DNA from: Spinacia oleracea
Taxonomy: Eukaryota; Streptophyta; Magnoliopsida; Caryophyllales; Amaranthaceae
DNA length: 64,000 nucleotides
Direction of reading: 5' to 3'
Assembly (NCBI RefSeq): GCF_020520425.1
Contig: NC_079487.1
Coordinates: 105,930,141 to 105,994,140 of the forward strand
In this document: positions 1 to 10,416 of the stretch, piece by piece
How positions within the stretch are numbered: the first letter of the stretch is position 1
Layout: the number at the start of each line of letters is the position of its first letter
Program-made: the position numbers and the translations under genes
Notes under the pieces: generated by a model
Databases searched by the model: none
Told to the model about the DNA's origin: nothing
Seen by the model: the letters and a program-made list of their open reading frames with translations, nothing else

Positions 1-624
1 TTCGGGTTTCAGGTTGGGGATTCGATCAGTTCCGTCAATTTGGGTGTCAGTTTCAATTCGGGCTTTGGTGTTTCGATCAGGTTCGTGACTTCTTTCTCTG
101 CCATTCGTGGGTTCCTTTTGGTGATTTGTTCAGGCGTGGAGGTTCTGGTTCGACGTTGTGGGTGTGTTGCATTCGCTGTGGGTGTGTTGCGTTCGCTGTG
201 GGTGGCAGTTTCAATTTGGTATTTCCGCATAGGTTTTCGCAGTGGGTGTAATCGGAGGTTTTTCAATGTGCAACGTGCATGGTTAAAGCATTTGCACGGG
301 TTTATTACTTCGGGCAGTATTGTCATCTCTGTTTCGATCGGTGTGGTAGCGGTTCTCTGTTTCGGTGTGCTGCGGACGTTTTTTGTGGTGTGTGGTGTGT
401 TGTGTTTCGGTGGTTATTGTGGTGTTGCGGTGTTTTCCGGTGCTTTGGCGTTAGGGTTATTGTGGTGGTGAAGTAGTGTGGGTTGCGTTCTTGTTATTCT
501 TGATTGTCGTAGCGGTCGGTGCTTGTGAATTGCGTTGTGTTTGGTGGCATTGCGTGGTTGTTGCGTTGTGAGGTTGTGTTTCTTGGTTGAGGTTTCAGAT
601 TCAGTGCGGTTGAAGTGCTTTGAT

Positions 625-3600
625 ATGGCGGCTTCCGTGGAGAAGTTTCATTGCCCTTTTGTGGGACTTAGCGGGTGCCAGGATGGAGGTGGGCGTGGTT
701 TGGTGAGGAGTTCTCTGCTCACTCACTTACGGGATCGTCACTGTTGCTTTGGTGTGCGGGATGCTACCCGTCATTCCCTTACTACCAATTTGCAGGTTTT
801 TACTTCGGCTGAGGTGACCTTTCGTCGTATGGGAATTTGGCTATGTGGAGATTGTTACAAGACTCATACTCATCGTACTAGGTGTCGACATGCCAGTGGT
901 TCTAGTACTGTTTTTGTGGACCCTCCTGATTCTGGGGATGGTATTCCACGTTTTATTCTCTATGGTATTCAAAAACCCCTAGCTCCTACTTCCGAGCTGC
1001 CTTCTTCTGATGCGCCTCGGGAACATCATTTTTCTTTTGATGTTGCTCTTCTAGACTCTTTGTTGTCTAAGCGGTTGCGTTCTGTGAAATCCATCCCTCC
1101 CAAATGTCGTTTGGGTTTTTCGCGGGTTCTGAAAGGGGCGCTTGATAAGGTGATTTGCAGATCAGATGACATCGCTTGTTGGGTTCAGTTGCTCGTGTTA
1201 CCTCTTTGTGTCCTCACGACTTTTTCTCCGCGGAGTAATCGTGAGTGTTCATCCGGTGTTAGGCGTCGTCGTCAGGAAGAGAGTATCACCGCTGCTATTC
1301 GTTCTTGGGGTGTGCCTGGTGGTTCTGAGCAGCTTGTTATGGACACATTGGCTAGCGTGTCTCCCCCTCTATTGGATGTTGACGACGACCATGATTTGGC
1401 GGAGCGTAATATTAAGCAATGCAAGAGAAAAATTTCTGACGGTCACTACACGGCTGCCGTTAGAGTTCTTTCGTCCTCAGGTCTTGCCCCTTACAATGAT
1501 GCTACTCTTGCTGATTTGCAAGCAAAGCACCCTTCAGTTCCGGAACCTACCTTTCCGGATATCCCAGTTGATCATCACCTTACTGCTTCCTCCGCTGTTG
1601 TGTTGGAGCAGATTAGGGGCTTTCCGCGTGGTACTTCGTGCGGTAGAGATGGCTTGCATGCTCAACACCTTTTGGATTGCTTGGGTGGTGCTGCTGTAGC
1701 TGTTTCTGATGAGTTGGTGGACTCTATCACTCAGGTAGTTAATCTCTTTCTTGCTGGAAAGTGTCCTGCTGAGCTTGGTGGATATATTGCTAGTGCTCCT
1801 CTTACGCCACTTGTTAAGCCGGGTGGTGGTATTCGGCCTATTGCTGTGGGCACTATTTGGAGGCGTCTTGTTTCTAAGGTTGGGGCTGCTATGATTGGTC
1901 CGCGTTTAGGGAACTACTTTGGGGGGCTTCAGTTTGGAGTTGGGGTTCCAGCAGGTGGTGAGGCTATTCTCCATGCTGTCAATCGTTTGGTTGAGGCTCG
2001 TGGGGCCGATGTTGGCCTCTCTATGTTATTGGTGGATTTTCAGAATGCATTCAATTTGGTTGATCGTTCGGCTTTGTTGCGTGAGGTTCGGCTACATTGT
2101 CCTGCTCTTTCGCGTTGGGTTGAATTCTGCTACTCTTCTCCAGCACGGTTGTATTATGGGGAGCATACCTTGTGGTCTTGTCAAGGTGTGCAGCAAGGGG
2201 ATCCTCTCGGCCCTTTGCTATTTTCTTTGGTTCTACATCCATTGGTGTGTCGAATCAGGGACTCTTTTGATCTATCTCTGCAGGCGTGGTACTTGGATGA
2301 TGGCACTATCGTTGGTGACAGTTTGGTGGTTGGAAAGGTCTTGGAGTTGATTTTGGAGGAGGGTCCTCATTTAGGTCTCCATGTTAATGTTGAGAAGACA
2401 GAGGTTTTCTGGCCTTCGGAGGACCCACACAGTCGTCTAGAGGGTGTCTTTCCTACTGGTATTGCTCGTCCCGCGCTTGGTGTTAAGTTGCTTGGTGGTC
2501 CAGTCAGTACGGATTCCTCTTTTTGTAAGGAGTTGGTTTCGCGACGGGTGTCGAAGACTGTTGTGTTGATGGATGATGTAGCTAAGCTTAATGATCCCCA
2601 GTGTGAGTTGTTGCTTCTTCGTGCGTGCACTGGAGTTTCTAAACTCTATTTTGCTATGCGCACTTGTCCACCTCATCTTTTTGAAGCGGCCCAAGTATCT
2701 TTTGATGTGGCTCTTCGGGCTTCTTTAGAGCGTATCGTGACTGCTTCGGGACCTGGGTTCGGTGACTGGCAATGGCGTCTTGCTACCTTGCCTTATTCGT
2801 ATGGAGGATTGGGTGTTTATTCAGCTGGTGATGTTCGGCATTATGCTTTTCTTGCATCCCGTTTGCAGTCTCCTGGTTTGCAGGATTCGCTTCTTCGGCT
2901 TTCAGGTGTTGATGGTCCGGGGTCGGCCTTTGATGATGCTCTTGGTCTTTTCAATAGGACCGTGGAGAGCGACCTTATGAGTAGCCCTAGTGAAATCGCT
3001 GCCCCCACTCTCATGAAGAAATTGGCAGACATATATTTCACGAAGGTTACTGCTGATGTGGTATCCGCCTACTCCTTATCTTCGCGTCATGTTGCCCTTT
3101 GGAAATCCCAGCAGGGGGATCACTCCTCAGCTTGGTTGCGGGCAGTCCCCATCTCGGGTTTAGGCCAGACTATGAACGGTAAGACTTATCGTTCGGTTCT
3201 TTGCTATCGGTTGGGTATTCCGTTGTTCTCTGATTCGACGCCGTGTTCTGCTTGCTCTCGGGTTTTCGATGGGGATATTTATGGGGATCATGCCGTGTCT
3301 TGTGCTGGGATCGTGGGTATCAAACATCGACATAATGTTGTTCGTGATACCCTTTTGGATATTTGCTATCGGTCGGGGATTTCTGCTCGAAAGGAGGTTG
3401 ATGTTGGGCTGACTAGTGAGAGTGATGGAGCTCTTCGTCCTGCAGATATATTGCTTTATTCTTGGGATGGCGGTGTAGATGTGTGTGTTGACTTGACTGG
3501 GTCTTCACCTATGACGCAATCTGGGTTGTCAGACTTCGTTCCGGGTCGGGTTGTGGCGGTTGCTGCGCAGCGGAAGCAGGTTAAGTATGCGGCACGTTGT

Positions 3601-3816
3601 AGGGCTTTGGGTTACGGTTTCTTTCCTTTTTCCTTCTCTTCTTTTGGGGAGTTAGAGAAAGGGGTTGTTTCGTTGCTGAAGCGGGTCCAGACGTACTACA
3701 GGGCTCAAGACATAGGGGCACGGGCAGCTGCCCACATTTTCAGCAGGATCGGGTTCGCCATAGCTAGAGGAGTGGGGGCCCAGATTGTATCTCGGCTCCC
3801 CACCAACTTCTTGTAG
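625..3816 (+). CDS. Reverse transcriptase with N-terminal zinc finger and C-terminal restriction-like endonuclease
   Basis: The open frame runs from 535, but the Met at 625 (MAASVEKFHC) is the likely start because the zinc finger begins at once; this gives 1063 residues. Visible domains: C10-x7-C18-x15-H34-x4-H39, a C2H2-like finger; a second Cys/His cluster near residues 74-89; reverse transcriptase with motif A VDFQNAFN (Asp471), motif B QQGDPLGP (about 523-530) and catalytic YLDD (556-559); a knuckle C874-x2-C877-x11-H889-x3-C893; then RPAD (938-941), VDLT with Asp956, and a downstream K-x-x-K-Y-like RKQVKY. The last block matches the layout of the PD-(D/E)XK nuclease of R2-type elements, not the N-terminal AP endonuclease of plant L1. 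The predicted role is target cleavage and target-primed reverse transcription. No internal stop or frameshift is seen, so the protein may be functional. The RT call is firm; the endonuclease type is inferred from motifs. Confidence 0.85.
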   Translation: MAASVEKFHCPFVGLSGCQDGGGRGLVRSSLLTHLRDRHCCFGVRDATRHSLTTNLQVFTSAEVTFRRMGIWLCGDCYKTHTHRTRCRHASGSSTVFVDPPDSGDGIPRFILYGIQKPLAPTSELPSSDAPREHHFSFDVALLDSLLSKRLRSVKSIPPKCRLGFSRVLKGALDKVICRSDDIACWVQLLVLPLCVLTTFSPRSNRECSSGVRRRRQEESITAAIRSWGVPGGSEQLVMDTLASVSPPLLDVDDDHDLAERNIKQCKRKISDGHYTAAVRVLSSSGLAPYNDATLADLQAKHPSVPEPTFPDIPVDHHLTASSAVVLEQIRGFPRGTSCGRDGLHAQHLLDCLGGAAVAVSDELVDSITQVVNLFLAGKCPAELGGYIASAPLTPLVKPGGGIRPIAVGTIWRRLVSKVGAAMIGPRLGNYFGGLQFGVGVPAGGEAILHAVNRLVEARGADVGLSMLLVDFQNAFNLVDRSALLREVRLHCPALSRWVEFCYSSPARLYYGEHTLWSCQGVQQGDPLGPLLFSLVLHPLVCRIRDSFDLSLQAWYLDDGTIVGDSLVVGKVLELILEEGPHLGLHVNVEKTEVFWPSEDPHSRLEGVFPTGIARPALGVKLLGGPVSTDSSFCKELVSRRVSKTVVLMDDVAKLNDPQCELLLLRACTGVSKLYFAMRTCPPHLFEAAQVSFDVALRASLERIVTASGPGFGDWQWRLATLPYSYGGLGVYSAGDVRHYAFLASRLQSPGLQDSLLRLSGVDGPGSAFDDALGLFNRTVESDLMSSPSEIAAPTLMKKLADIYFTKVTADVVSAYSLSSRHVALWKSQQGDHSSAWLRAVPISGLGQTMNGKTYRSVLCYRLGIPLFSDSTPCSACSRVFDGDIYGDHAVSCAGIVGIKHRHNVVRDTLLDICYRSGISARKEVDVGLTSESDGALRPADILLYSWDGGVDVCVDLTGSSPMTQSGLSDFVPGRVVAVAAQRKQVKYAARCRALGYGFFPFSFSSFGELEKGVVSLLKRVQTYYRAQDIGARAAAHIFSRIGFAIARGVGAQIVSRLPTNFL

Positions 3817-3867
3817 TTTACTTGATCTTTGTAACTTGTTAAGCTTGTAACGTTTTGGTGGTTTCCC

Positions 3868-3928
<61 letters not shown>
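3868..3928 (+). repeat. (TAA)n tail of the LINE
   Basis: About 20 uninterrupted TAA/AAT units lie 50 bases after the reverse-transcriptase stop. Simple-repeat 3' tails instead of poly(A) are known from several non-LTR clades and are produced during target-primed reverse transcription. Long open frames of poly-Ile or poly-Tyr on the opposite strand here are artefacts of the repeat. Confidence 0.85.
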
Positions 3929-3929
<1 letters not shown>

Positions 3930-5537
3930 GTCTAGTTTGTGATTGAGATCCAAGAAGCATGTTGCATGTTAAGGCTTTAGGGGGCTACAATTTGAGCGTC
4001 GGCAGTAGTGATGTACGTAGTGAATACTGATCGAACGAGTTCAAAAATGTCAATTTAAACAGCGTTTATACGGAGTATGTTTGAAACAGGACAACTGCAT
4101 GGATCCAAATCTAAGGTGCATGTCCTACTAATAATGTCAGGTGTACTAAACAAACTGTCTAACTCAACTACAACCTATTATTTGTACGTAGTACTCTGTA
4201 AGTCTGTATTATAGAGAAGCTATATAGGAGAATTACTCCGTAATCTATCTATTATTATATACTAAAATCGTATATACTAGTAATGATACGTGTCACGTCT
4301 TGGTGAGTCATTAGTATTTTTTTAAAAAAAATTTAATTTAAGAATCTTTTGAAATATCTGATTTCTTGATTTTTTTTTCGTATTCTTTCCTTCTACTTAA
4401 TACTCCATAATAGAAGTATATATAAAAAAAATAAAATTATAATTTCATGTATTACGACAAGGATAAAAAAATAATATTATTACTGATTTGAAGAACATAT
4501 ATGTTAGGAATGGAAAAAAATCACAATTATTTTGATATTACTGTTTCTATAATATACGTAATAAGCTATTACGGAAACTCCGTAAAAGCAAAATTAAATA
4601 GCAAAATATTTTTTTTGATTTTCATATAATTTTTTTAAAAAAATGCATTATACTCTTATCCTACAATAGTTAATAAATAAATAAACAAATTACACTGAAA
4701 TGTGTTATTATACGACTTTACCCAAACAAAAAACAATTATTTATTTTTAATTTTATGTAAAACAAGTGTTAAAAAGTGGGTCCAGCTAAATTATTTATAA
4801 ACTTGAAAGTCTGTTATATATCCAAATCTAGAAAATAGGGTATTATAACTGATATGGTTATCAAATCAATACCATAGCCAAAAATTTGGATAGATCGAGG
4901 GTACGGGTATGGTTACAGTACGTTACAGATATTATTCAATTCTAAAAAAAATGATATTTAATAATTGTCTGATAAGTTTTTTTTCTTATATTTTCCCAAC
5001 TTAAGTATTTTTGTCGAAACATTAAACTCCTGAAATCGCACTAATCACTTTATAATCCAAATAAAATAACAATTTTCTTTGAATTTTTCAACATCCGTGG
5101 ATAAAAATTGATTTTATTTTATTAAAAACTTCGTTTAAATAAATTATTCAGAACAGAAAAAATATATTTAGTCTCATCCGTACGTTGCACGAGACCTAAC
5201 GTAGTTAAGTTACTGTATCAGACTACGCCATTTTATGATATTGCATTATGATTAAATGTTGAGTAAACGGTACATGGTTATAAATACTTATATGGCCTGT
5301 ATAAGAATCGAGTGACCAGTGTAAAATGTTACGTCATAACTCACAAGTACGTCGTAAGTAATTAGTGTCGAATTTTCTAAATCCACACTTAACTATAACG
5401 ATCTAATTAGTATTTTATGCAGTAGAGGGTTCAAATTAACAAGTTTTTTTTTCAAGGTAAAAGTTCAAGTTAATTAAATGAAAAATAAGGTGATCGAAAA
5501 AGTTAGTTGTTCTTATCATAGCGGATAAAAAACATTA
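3929..5537. other. AT-rich intergenic DNA without a gene
   Basis: No credible ORF. Near 4250 a stretch resembling the start of Helitron-like repeats (TATATACTAAAATCG followed by a GTGTCACGT word) is present but too diverged to call. Short TACTCCGTA-type words occur near 4235 and 4578. Confidence 0.6.
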
Positions 5538-5542
5538 CAAGT
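5538..5542. repeat. Target-site duplication, left copy (CAAGT)
   Basis: The five bases directly before the left LTR equal those directly after the right LTR (17056-17060), the 5-bp duplication typical of Ty3/Gypsy integrases. Confidence 0.93.
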
Positions 5543-5968
5543 TGTTCCGGTGTTGTAAAGATGGAAACAATGGGCTTCGAATGAAGGCCCTTTTGTATGT
5601 GTTGAAGATCTTGCTTGTTTGAATGAGTGGAGTCCGAATTCACCTGCACAAGAGCAAAGTCACTAGCCTCGGGGGTGTTTCCGAGGAAAGCCCCTCCGAT
5701 GCCTAAGTAAGAATGATGCTCGGATTCTAGAGAGAAGTTCTCTAGAAGAGTAGTCTTAAGGCGGTAAATTGGACGTACCTTGAGGTGTGAGCCTTGGCGG
5801 CCTATTTATAGTGTTTGCATAATAAATGCCCATAGGTCATTTATTGCTTTTGGGCCTTGGGCCTTGATGGATGGCTGACTAGCCATTGGTGGGTTTGATG
5901 CTGTTTGTTTAGAGCCATTGGGCTTTGGACTTAGTGGCCCAATTGAGAATCAATTGGGAGCCCAAACA
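5543..5968 (-). repeat. 3' LTR of the Gypsy element
   Basis: It is 426 bp with TG...CA ends. On the minus strand it opens TGTTTGGGCTCC and closes CCGGAACA. It carries the same TATA-like box (5802-5811, CTATAAATAG on the minus strand) as the other LTR. Confidence 0.95.
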
Positions 5969-5985
5969 ACATGCCCCCCAGACCC
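5969..5985 (-). other. Probable polypurine tract next to the 3' LTR
   Basis: Directly inside the 3' LTR the minus strand reads GGGTCTGGGGGGCATGT. This G-run is where plus-strand DNA synthesis would be primed. It is short and interrupted, so the assignment rests on position. Confidence 0.5.
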
Positions 5986-6145
5986 GGTCCATTTAGAATT
6001 AGATGGGTGGGTTTCCAGCTGTCAGAAGTCCGAAAGTTCCCTCTCTTTTTTGAAAAGGGATGATTTGCATTGATGACAAGTGTTGGGAGTTGTACTGTGT
6101 CGTGGAGATCGTGGGTTGAGGAAGTTGATGCGCCCTTTTCTTTTC

Positions 6146-6153
6146 TATAAATA
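6146..6153 (+). promoter_or_regulatory. TATA box of the antisense gene
   Basis: TATAAATA on the + strand, about 260 bases before the ATG at 6408 and preceded by a CT-rich stretch, is a plausible core promoter for the antisense gene. It lies inside the element, not in the LTR, so the gene would have its own promoter. Activity is inferred. Confidence 0.5.
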
Positions 6154-6407
6154 CTGGGTGCTTTGCTCTTTTTGAACTTTTTATTCCTTCTTTCAAACCC
6201 ATTCTCTCTCTAAATTCCGGCGATCGCAGTGCAATTTGCTTCTTCAGATCTACGAAATTCGGCCAACTTTAGACTTCGGGAACTTGTGTTGTTCGCTTTA
6301 TCGGCGAATTCCGCTTCGGAAAAAGGTAATTTGTTTCTGAGTTCTCCTTTTTTCTTCGTTCTTCCTTCTACCCCTCAATCTAAACCCTAGATCGAGATTT
6401 CGCGACC

Positions 6408-9400
6408 ATGGCAAAGAATAGGGGCAAAAGCAAGTTCGTCGTTGGCTACTCTAGTGAGAGAGAGAACGTGCCTTCGGGGAGGTTACCGAAAACTTCGAGG
6501 AGTCGGCCTTCGGCGAGGCCGTTGGAGAAGAGTTCGATTGGTTGGGATGCTTCCGAAGATGAACGCGCAACCTCTGGTGAGAGAGCTGGCTTTTCGGGTG
6601 CTCGTCGTCGTTACCCCGAGTTTCCAGTTCATTGGACGGAAGCTGATCCGAAGGGCAAGTATGCCTCAATTTTGCACGAGACCACGCAGATCGACGGTCC
6701 GTTGGAGAAATCGGTCAGCGGTGACTGGTTGGTGGAAGCGAAGTTAGGGAATTATCATCGGAAGGCCGAGGAGCTATACGGAATTCAGCATGCCTTGGGG
6801 TACTGGTGCGAGCTTCCTGAACAAGAGCGTCCTCGGGTGACTCATCCACCGAGGGGGTTCATTTCCGTGTATACTCACCATTTGGAGAATGGTCTCCGCT
6901 TTCCTTTGGATCCGTTCGTATCCGAGCTTTTGGTGTCGTACAACATTAGTTTGGCCCAGCTCACACCCAAATCTATGAGGCACATAATCGGATTTAGATG
7001 GGTGTGTGACTTCGTCAATTTCCCTTGCTCTGTCGCTATTTTTCGGGATCTTCACGATCTGGTTCTCAACCATGCTTCCAAGGGTGATGTGTATGGTTGG
7101 TGGACCATTGTCAACAAGAAGTCCCGAAAGAGGGGGGATCCGAACTACATCACGGCGTACCCCTACCTTAGCTCTGACCACAATTGGAAGACGGAGTGGT
7201 TGCTCGTCCGTGTGCCGACGGATCCGAAGCATCCCAACTTTTATCGTCCTCCGAAGTGGTTCGTGGCTCCTGATCCTGATATGAGGGGTGTGGCAGCTCC
7301 AGATCGGAACCATCGCCACTATGTGGACCTCCTCCAGTGGTTCTTGGCTCAAGAGGATAACCATCGACTGCCGTCTAGCTGGCTCCCGAATCTCAATTAC
7401 ATTTTGAGGGAGGACATTCTTGCTGTTGCCGGTCTCAGCAGGATTTTTGACAGGGGTAGGTGTCTTTCGGCTGAGACCGTTTTTTCAGTGAGTTTGTCCT
7501 CTTTCCTGCTTCGTTTTGCTGACATGTTTTGTGCTTTGTTTTTGCAGAGTACGGCTTTAGCTGCATTGATCCTAAGAAGTTGGGCATTTCTTTGGATTTG
7601 AAGACTATTCACGACCCGGCTCCCGAGTACAAGTTCGGAAAAGATAACCCTCGTAATCCTCGTCTGAAGGATTACGTGTTGTCTCCTTCGGGGGTTGCTC
7701 GGATATCCGAAGTTCGAGCTGATCCGTGGGATTCCGCCTCCTCTGTTGAAGCTGTTCCTGTGAAGGTTGTGCTTCCTGAGTTGAAGACAACTTCGGACCC
7801 GGTGAGTGTTCATTTATAGGCTCGATTTTCTGTTTGTCTTCTTCTTTTCGGTTGGCCGTCGGCTAATCGTCTTGGTCCTGGACCATCTTTTTAGGGTCCT
7901 GGGACTGACGCTGTGCCGCGTGCCGTTCCTTCGGTTTCATCTCCGGCTCGGATAGATATCTCTTTATCTAGGAACCGGGTATTTCCCGCTTTTTTCTCTA
8001 TTTCTTCCTTTTTCTTCTTTTATATTTGTTGACCCTTGGTCTCCCCTTTTTAGGATCAACGCAAAAGGAAGGGTAGCACTCTTTTGAGGCCTTCCACGCA
8101 TCCGAAGAAAGCGAAGGCTTCTCAGTCCTCGGAGAGGGTATTTGTTCTGACTTGGAGTTTTTTGTAGTTCGTTTCTCCCTTTTTCGGAAACTAATCTTTG
8201 AACGCTTGCTATGTAGGAAGCGGTTTCGGAAGTCATGCCTCCTCCTAAGAATCTTCTTCACTTCATGCCCTTGCCAGGGCAGAAGTTAAAGAGTGTGGTG
8301 GTTGCTGAACCGCCGCCCGTGGATCAGCCGCTGATCGAGGAAGATATCATCCCTTCTCCGCTGAAACCATCTGCTGCTTTGGGGATCGAAATCCAGGATA
8401 TCACCGAGGTGATGGAGGCGATTGAAGCCGATTTTGTTCCTGGTTCGGATGTCCCTGAGGTAGCTGGGGAGAAGAGGGAGTCTGCTGATCTTCCCTTCGA
8501 GAGAGAGAAGAGTCCAGACAAGGAGATGATAGATCTCTCGGGCCCCGAAGCTGCGGTCCCCGAGGTTCAGAAGGAGGTTCCCTCTGCTGGAGAGGAGGAG
8601 CAGCCCGAGCAAGGTTTGACGAGGAAGAGGCGCCACTCAACTTTGGGTTCTACTTCTACCTCGGCCCTGGATAGGCTGATCCATGCTGATCCCTGTTCGG
8701 ATGTTCCGCTAAAACGGATCCCCGAAGAAGTAAGGGAGGCGATGGCTCGATATGCCAGGGCTCCGATTTTGGGAGAGGACCCCTTGGCTCACGTGGGATC
8801 CTTGGTGGGCCCCGAGGCTGCTCGGGAGAATCTGCTTCGTGCTAACCCGCAGTGGAGGGTTCCTGGGGCCGAAGAGAGGAATCCGGCTATGATGGCCCAG
8901 TACTATCTGAACGAGGTAATTTGCTAGATTTTTCTCTTTGAGTTGTGTTTTTGTTTTATGTTTTTCCTCTTTTGCTCATCTTTCTCTCGTTCCCAGGCTG
9001 TTTTCTGGTCCTCGTTCGCTTCCGAGTGTAGCTCGGTTGAGGAGAAACAATTGAGGAAATATCGTGAGGCTTATGCTCGTGATATTCCCATTTTGGACCA
9101 GAAGGCTGGGCAACTCCTCTCCGAGCTTACGGAAGTCAAGCAGCTATACCTTCTGTATAGTCGCGAGGCTAGAGAGTCTGCTGAGAAGATTGGGGCCGAG
9201 GTTGGCCAGCTCATCTTCCGAGTTGAAGAGGATGCTGAGAAGATCGCTTCCTTTGCTGAGGAAAAGAAGGATATGGCCGCTAAGTTCGCTAGCGAACTTG
9301 AGGAAAAAGATAGACTCTTCCAGGAGATGAAGTCTAAATTTGAAGCGGCCGACAAGGAGCGTAAAGAGGCGGAGTTAAGGCTCCACCATTTTGTCCAGCA

Positions 9401-9797
9401 TCGGGAGCTGATCCAGCAGCAAGCTGATAAGGTGCCTGTCCTTCGGCTGAAGCTTCGGGAAAAGGATGACTATATTCGGAAGTTGGAGCAGGAGCGAGTC
9501 GACCTCTACACTGCTGATCAGTGTAGAGAGCAGTACTGGAACGGCATCCTGGGTGCTCGGCGCATGTTTGCGAAGCACATGCCTCACTTCCCTTGGAACG
9601 AGAAAGTTCCCCTATGGATGCAGGCCGAGGACCACTTGGTGGAATGCCAAGCTGATCGAGATGAAGCTGAAGCTGAACGCCAAGCTGCTCTTGCAGAGGC
9701 TCGGGCCCAGAAGGCAACTTCCGAGGGTGATACTACTGCTGGGGGTTCTTCGAAGGATGCTCCCCTAGGGGCCGCTCCTGAGACTCCCAAGAGTTAG
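6408..9797 (+). CDS. Six-exon antisense ORF of the Tat element (putative gypsy-type transposon domain, coiled coil)
   Basis: Joining exons 6408-7455, 7548-7801, 7895-7978, 8054-8137, 8217-8915 and 8997-9797 gives one frame of 989 codons plus stop; every intron is short (75-92 bases) with GT-AG ends. The start is in a strong GACCATGG context. Exon 1 encodes a globular domain (about residues 60-290; RYPEFPVHW, PLDPFVSELL, GWWTIVNKK) that resembles the Pfam 'putative gypsy type transposon' family found in plant Tat-type antisense ORFs. Exon 4 is basic (DQRKRKG, HPKKAKA), a possible nuclear signal. Exon 5 is acidic and proline-rich. Exon 6 (724-989) is a long Glu/Lys/Arg-rich coiled coil ending in a low-complexity tail. 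Function is unknown. It lies opposite to gag-pol between pol and the 3' LTR. The exon model is mine; each junction preserves the frame. Confidence 0.8.
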
Positions 9798-10027
9798 GGA
9801 TTCGGGCAGTCGTCTTCTTCAGAGTCGGTCGGTTCCAGTTGAGGACTTCCGAATATGTGCTTGCTTTTCCCCCTTTTGCCTCGGCGCTGCGTTGTACTCA
9901 TTTCTTTTTGTTTTCTTTAGTACTTCGGTAGGCCGGTATTGTCTGTTGATGGCTGCCGATTTTAACTGTTTCATTTTGTTTTCAATTTTTGAGGTTTTCA
10001 ATGTATTTGTACTCTCCCCAAATATTG

Positions 10028-10033
10028 AATAAA
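10028..10033 (+). terminator. Poly(A) signal of the antisense gene
   Basis: AATAAA about 230 bases after the stop at 9797, in a T-rich 3' flank and just before the tandem array. It would end the antisense transcript before it meets the pol gene. Confidence 0.5.
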
Positions 10034-10089
10034 AAATGAATGTTTGTTACTTGGCTGCTTCTTTTCAACTTGTTCTTTCGCAATTTTAG

Positions 10090-10416
10090 GTCTTTAAATC
10101 CGTAGATTTCTCGAGCTCCTCTTTCTGTAGACTTGCTAAAAACCTTTTGATCTTGCGAGCTCTTTAAATCCGTAGATCTGTTAAGAGACTTTTTAACTTT
10201 TGCGAGTTCTTCAAATCCGTAGATCTGCTAAGAGACTCTTTGACTTTGTGAGTTCTTCAAATCCTTAGATCTGCTAAGAGACTCTTTAGTTTTGCGAGTT
10301 CTTCAAATCCGTAGATCTGCTAAGAGACTCTTTAGTTTTGCGAGTTCTTCAAATCCGTAGATCTGCTAAGAGACTCTTTAGTTTCCAGACTCTTCAAATC
10401 CGTCGATCTGCTCAGA
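10090..10416. repeat. 46-bp tandem repeat array inside the Gypsy element
   Basis: About seven imperfect copies of a 46-base unit built around CAAATCCGTAGATCTGCTAA, then GAGACTCTTTAG and GCGAGTTCTT. The centre copies (for example starting 10294 and 10340) are almost identical and the edge copies are diverged. Internal tandem repeats in the pol-to-3'-LTR untranslated region are a described feature of Retand-type elements. Confidence 0.9.

Larger units (their letters stand above)
1..3928 (+). mobile_element. Non-LTR retrotransposon (LINE), R2-like endonuclease type, 5' end beyond the window
   Basis: A single long reverse-transcriptase ORF (to 3816) is followed by about 50 bases of 3' UTR and then a trinucleotide tail of about 60 bases. 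That is the arrangement of a target-primed non-LTR retrotransposon. There are no LTRs. The first 600 bases are unusually G/T-rich and read like a 5' UTR; no separate ORF1 protein is visible. The 5' boundary and therefore the target-site duplication cannot be placed. The element is clearly richer in GC and in coding structure than the AT-rich DNA that begins right after the tail. Confidence 0.75.

Noticed and set aside
40..476. Open frames of 143 and 65 codons upstream of the reverse transcriptase
   Set aside because: They exist because the 5' region is G/T-rich and low in stops; composition is Val/Cys/Phe-rich without motif, in line with a LINE 5' UTR.
625..3816. Reverse transcriptase as a retron, defence or group II intron RT
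   Set aside because: Eukaryotic setting, repeat tail, C-terminal CCHC plus endonuclease and lack of intron RNA structure all point to a non-LTR retrotransposon.
3652..3960. Minus-strand frames with poly-Tyr and poly-Ile
   Set aside because: They are translations of the (TAA)n tail.
6442..9790. Many overlapping frames on both strands within the antisense gene
   Set aside because: They are shadows of the exons at 6408-9797, which alone keep frame through splice sites and show domain-like sequence.
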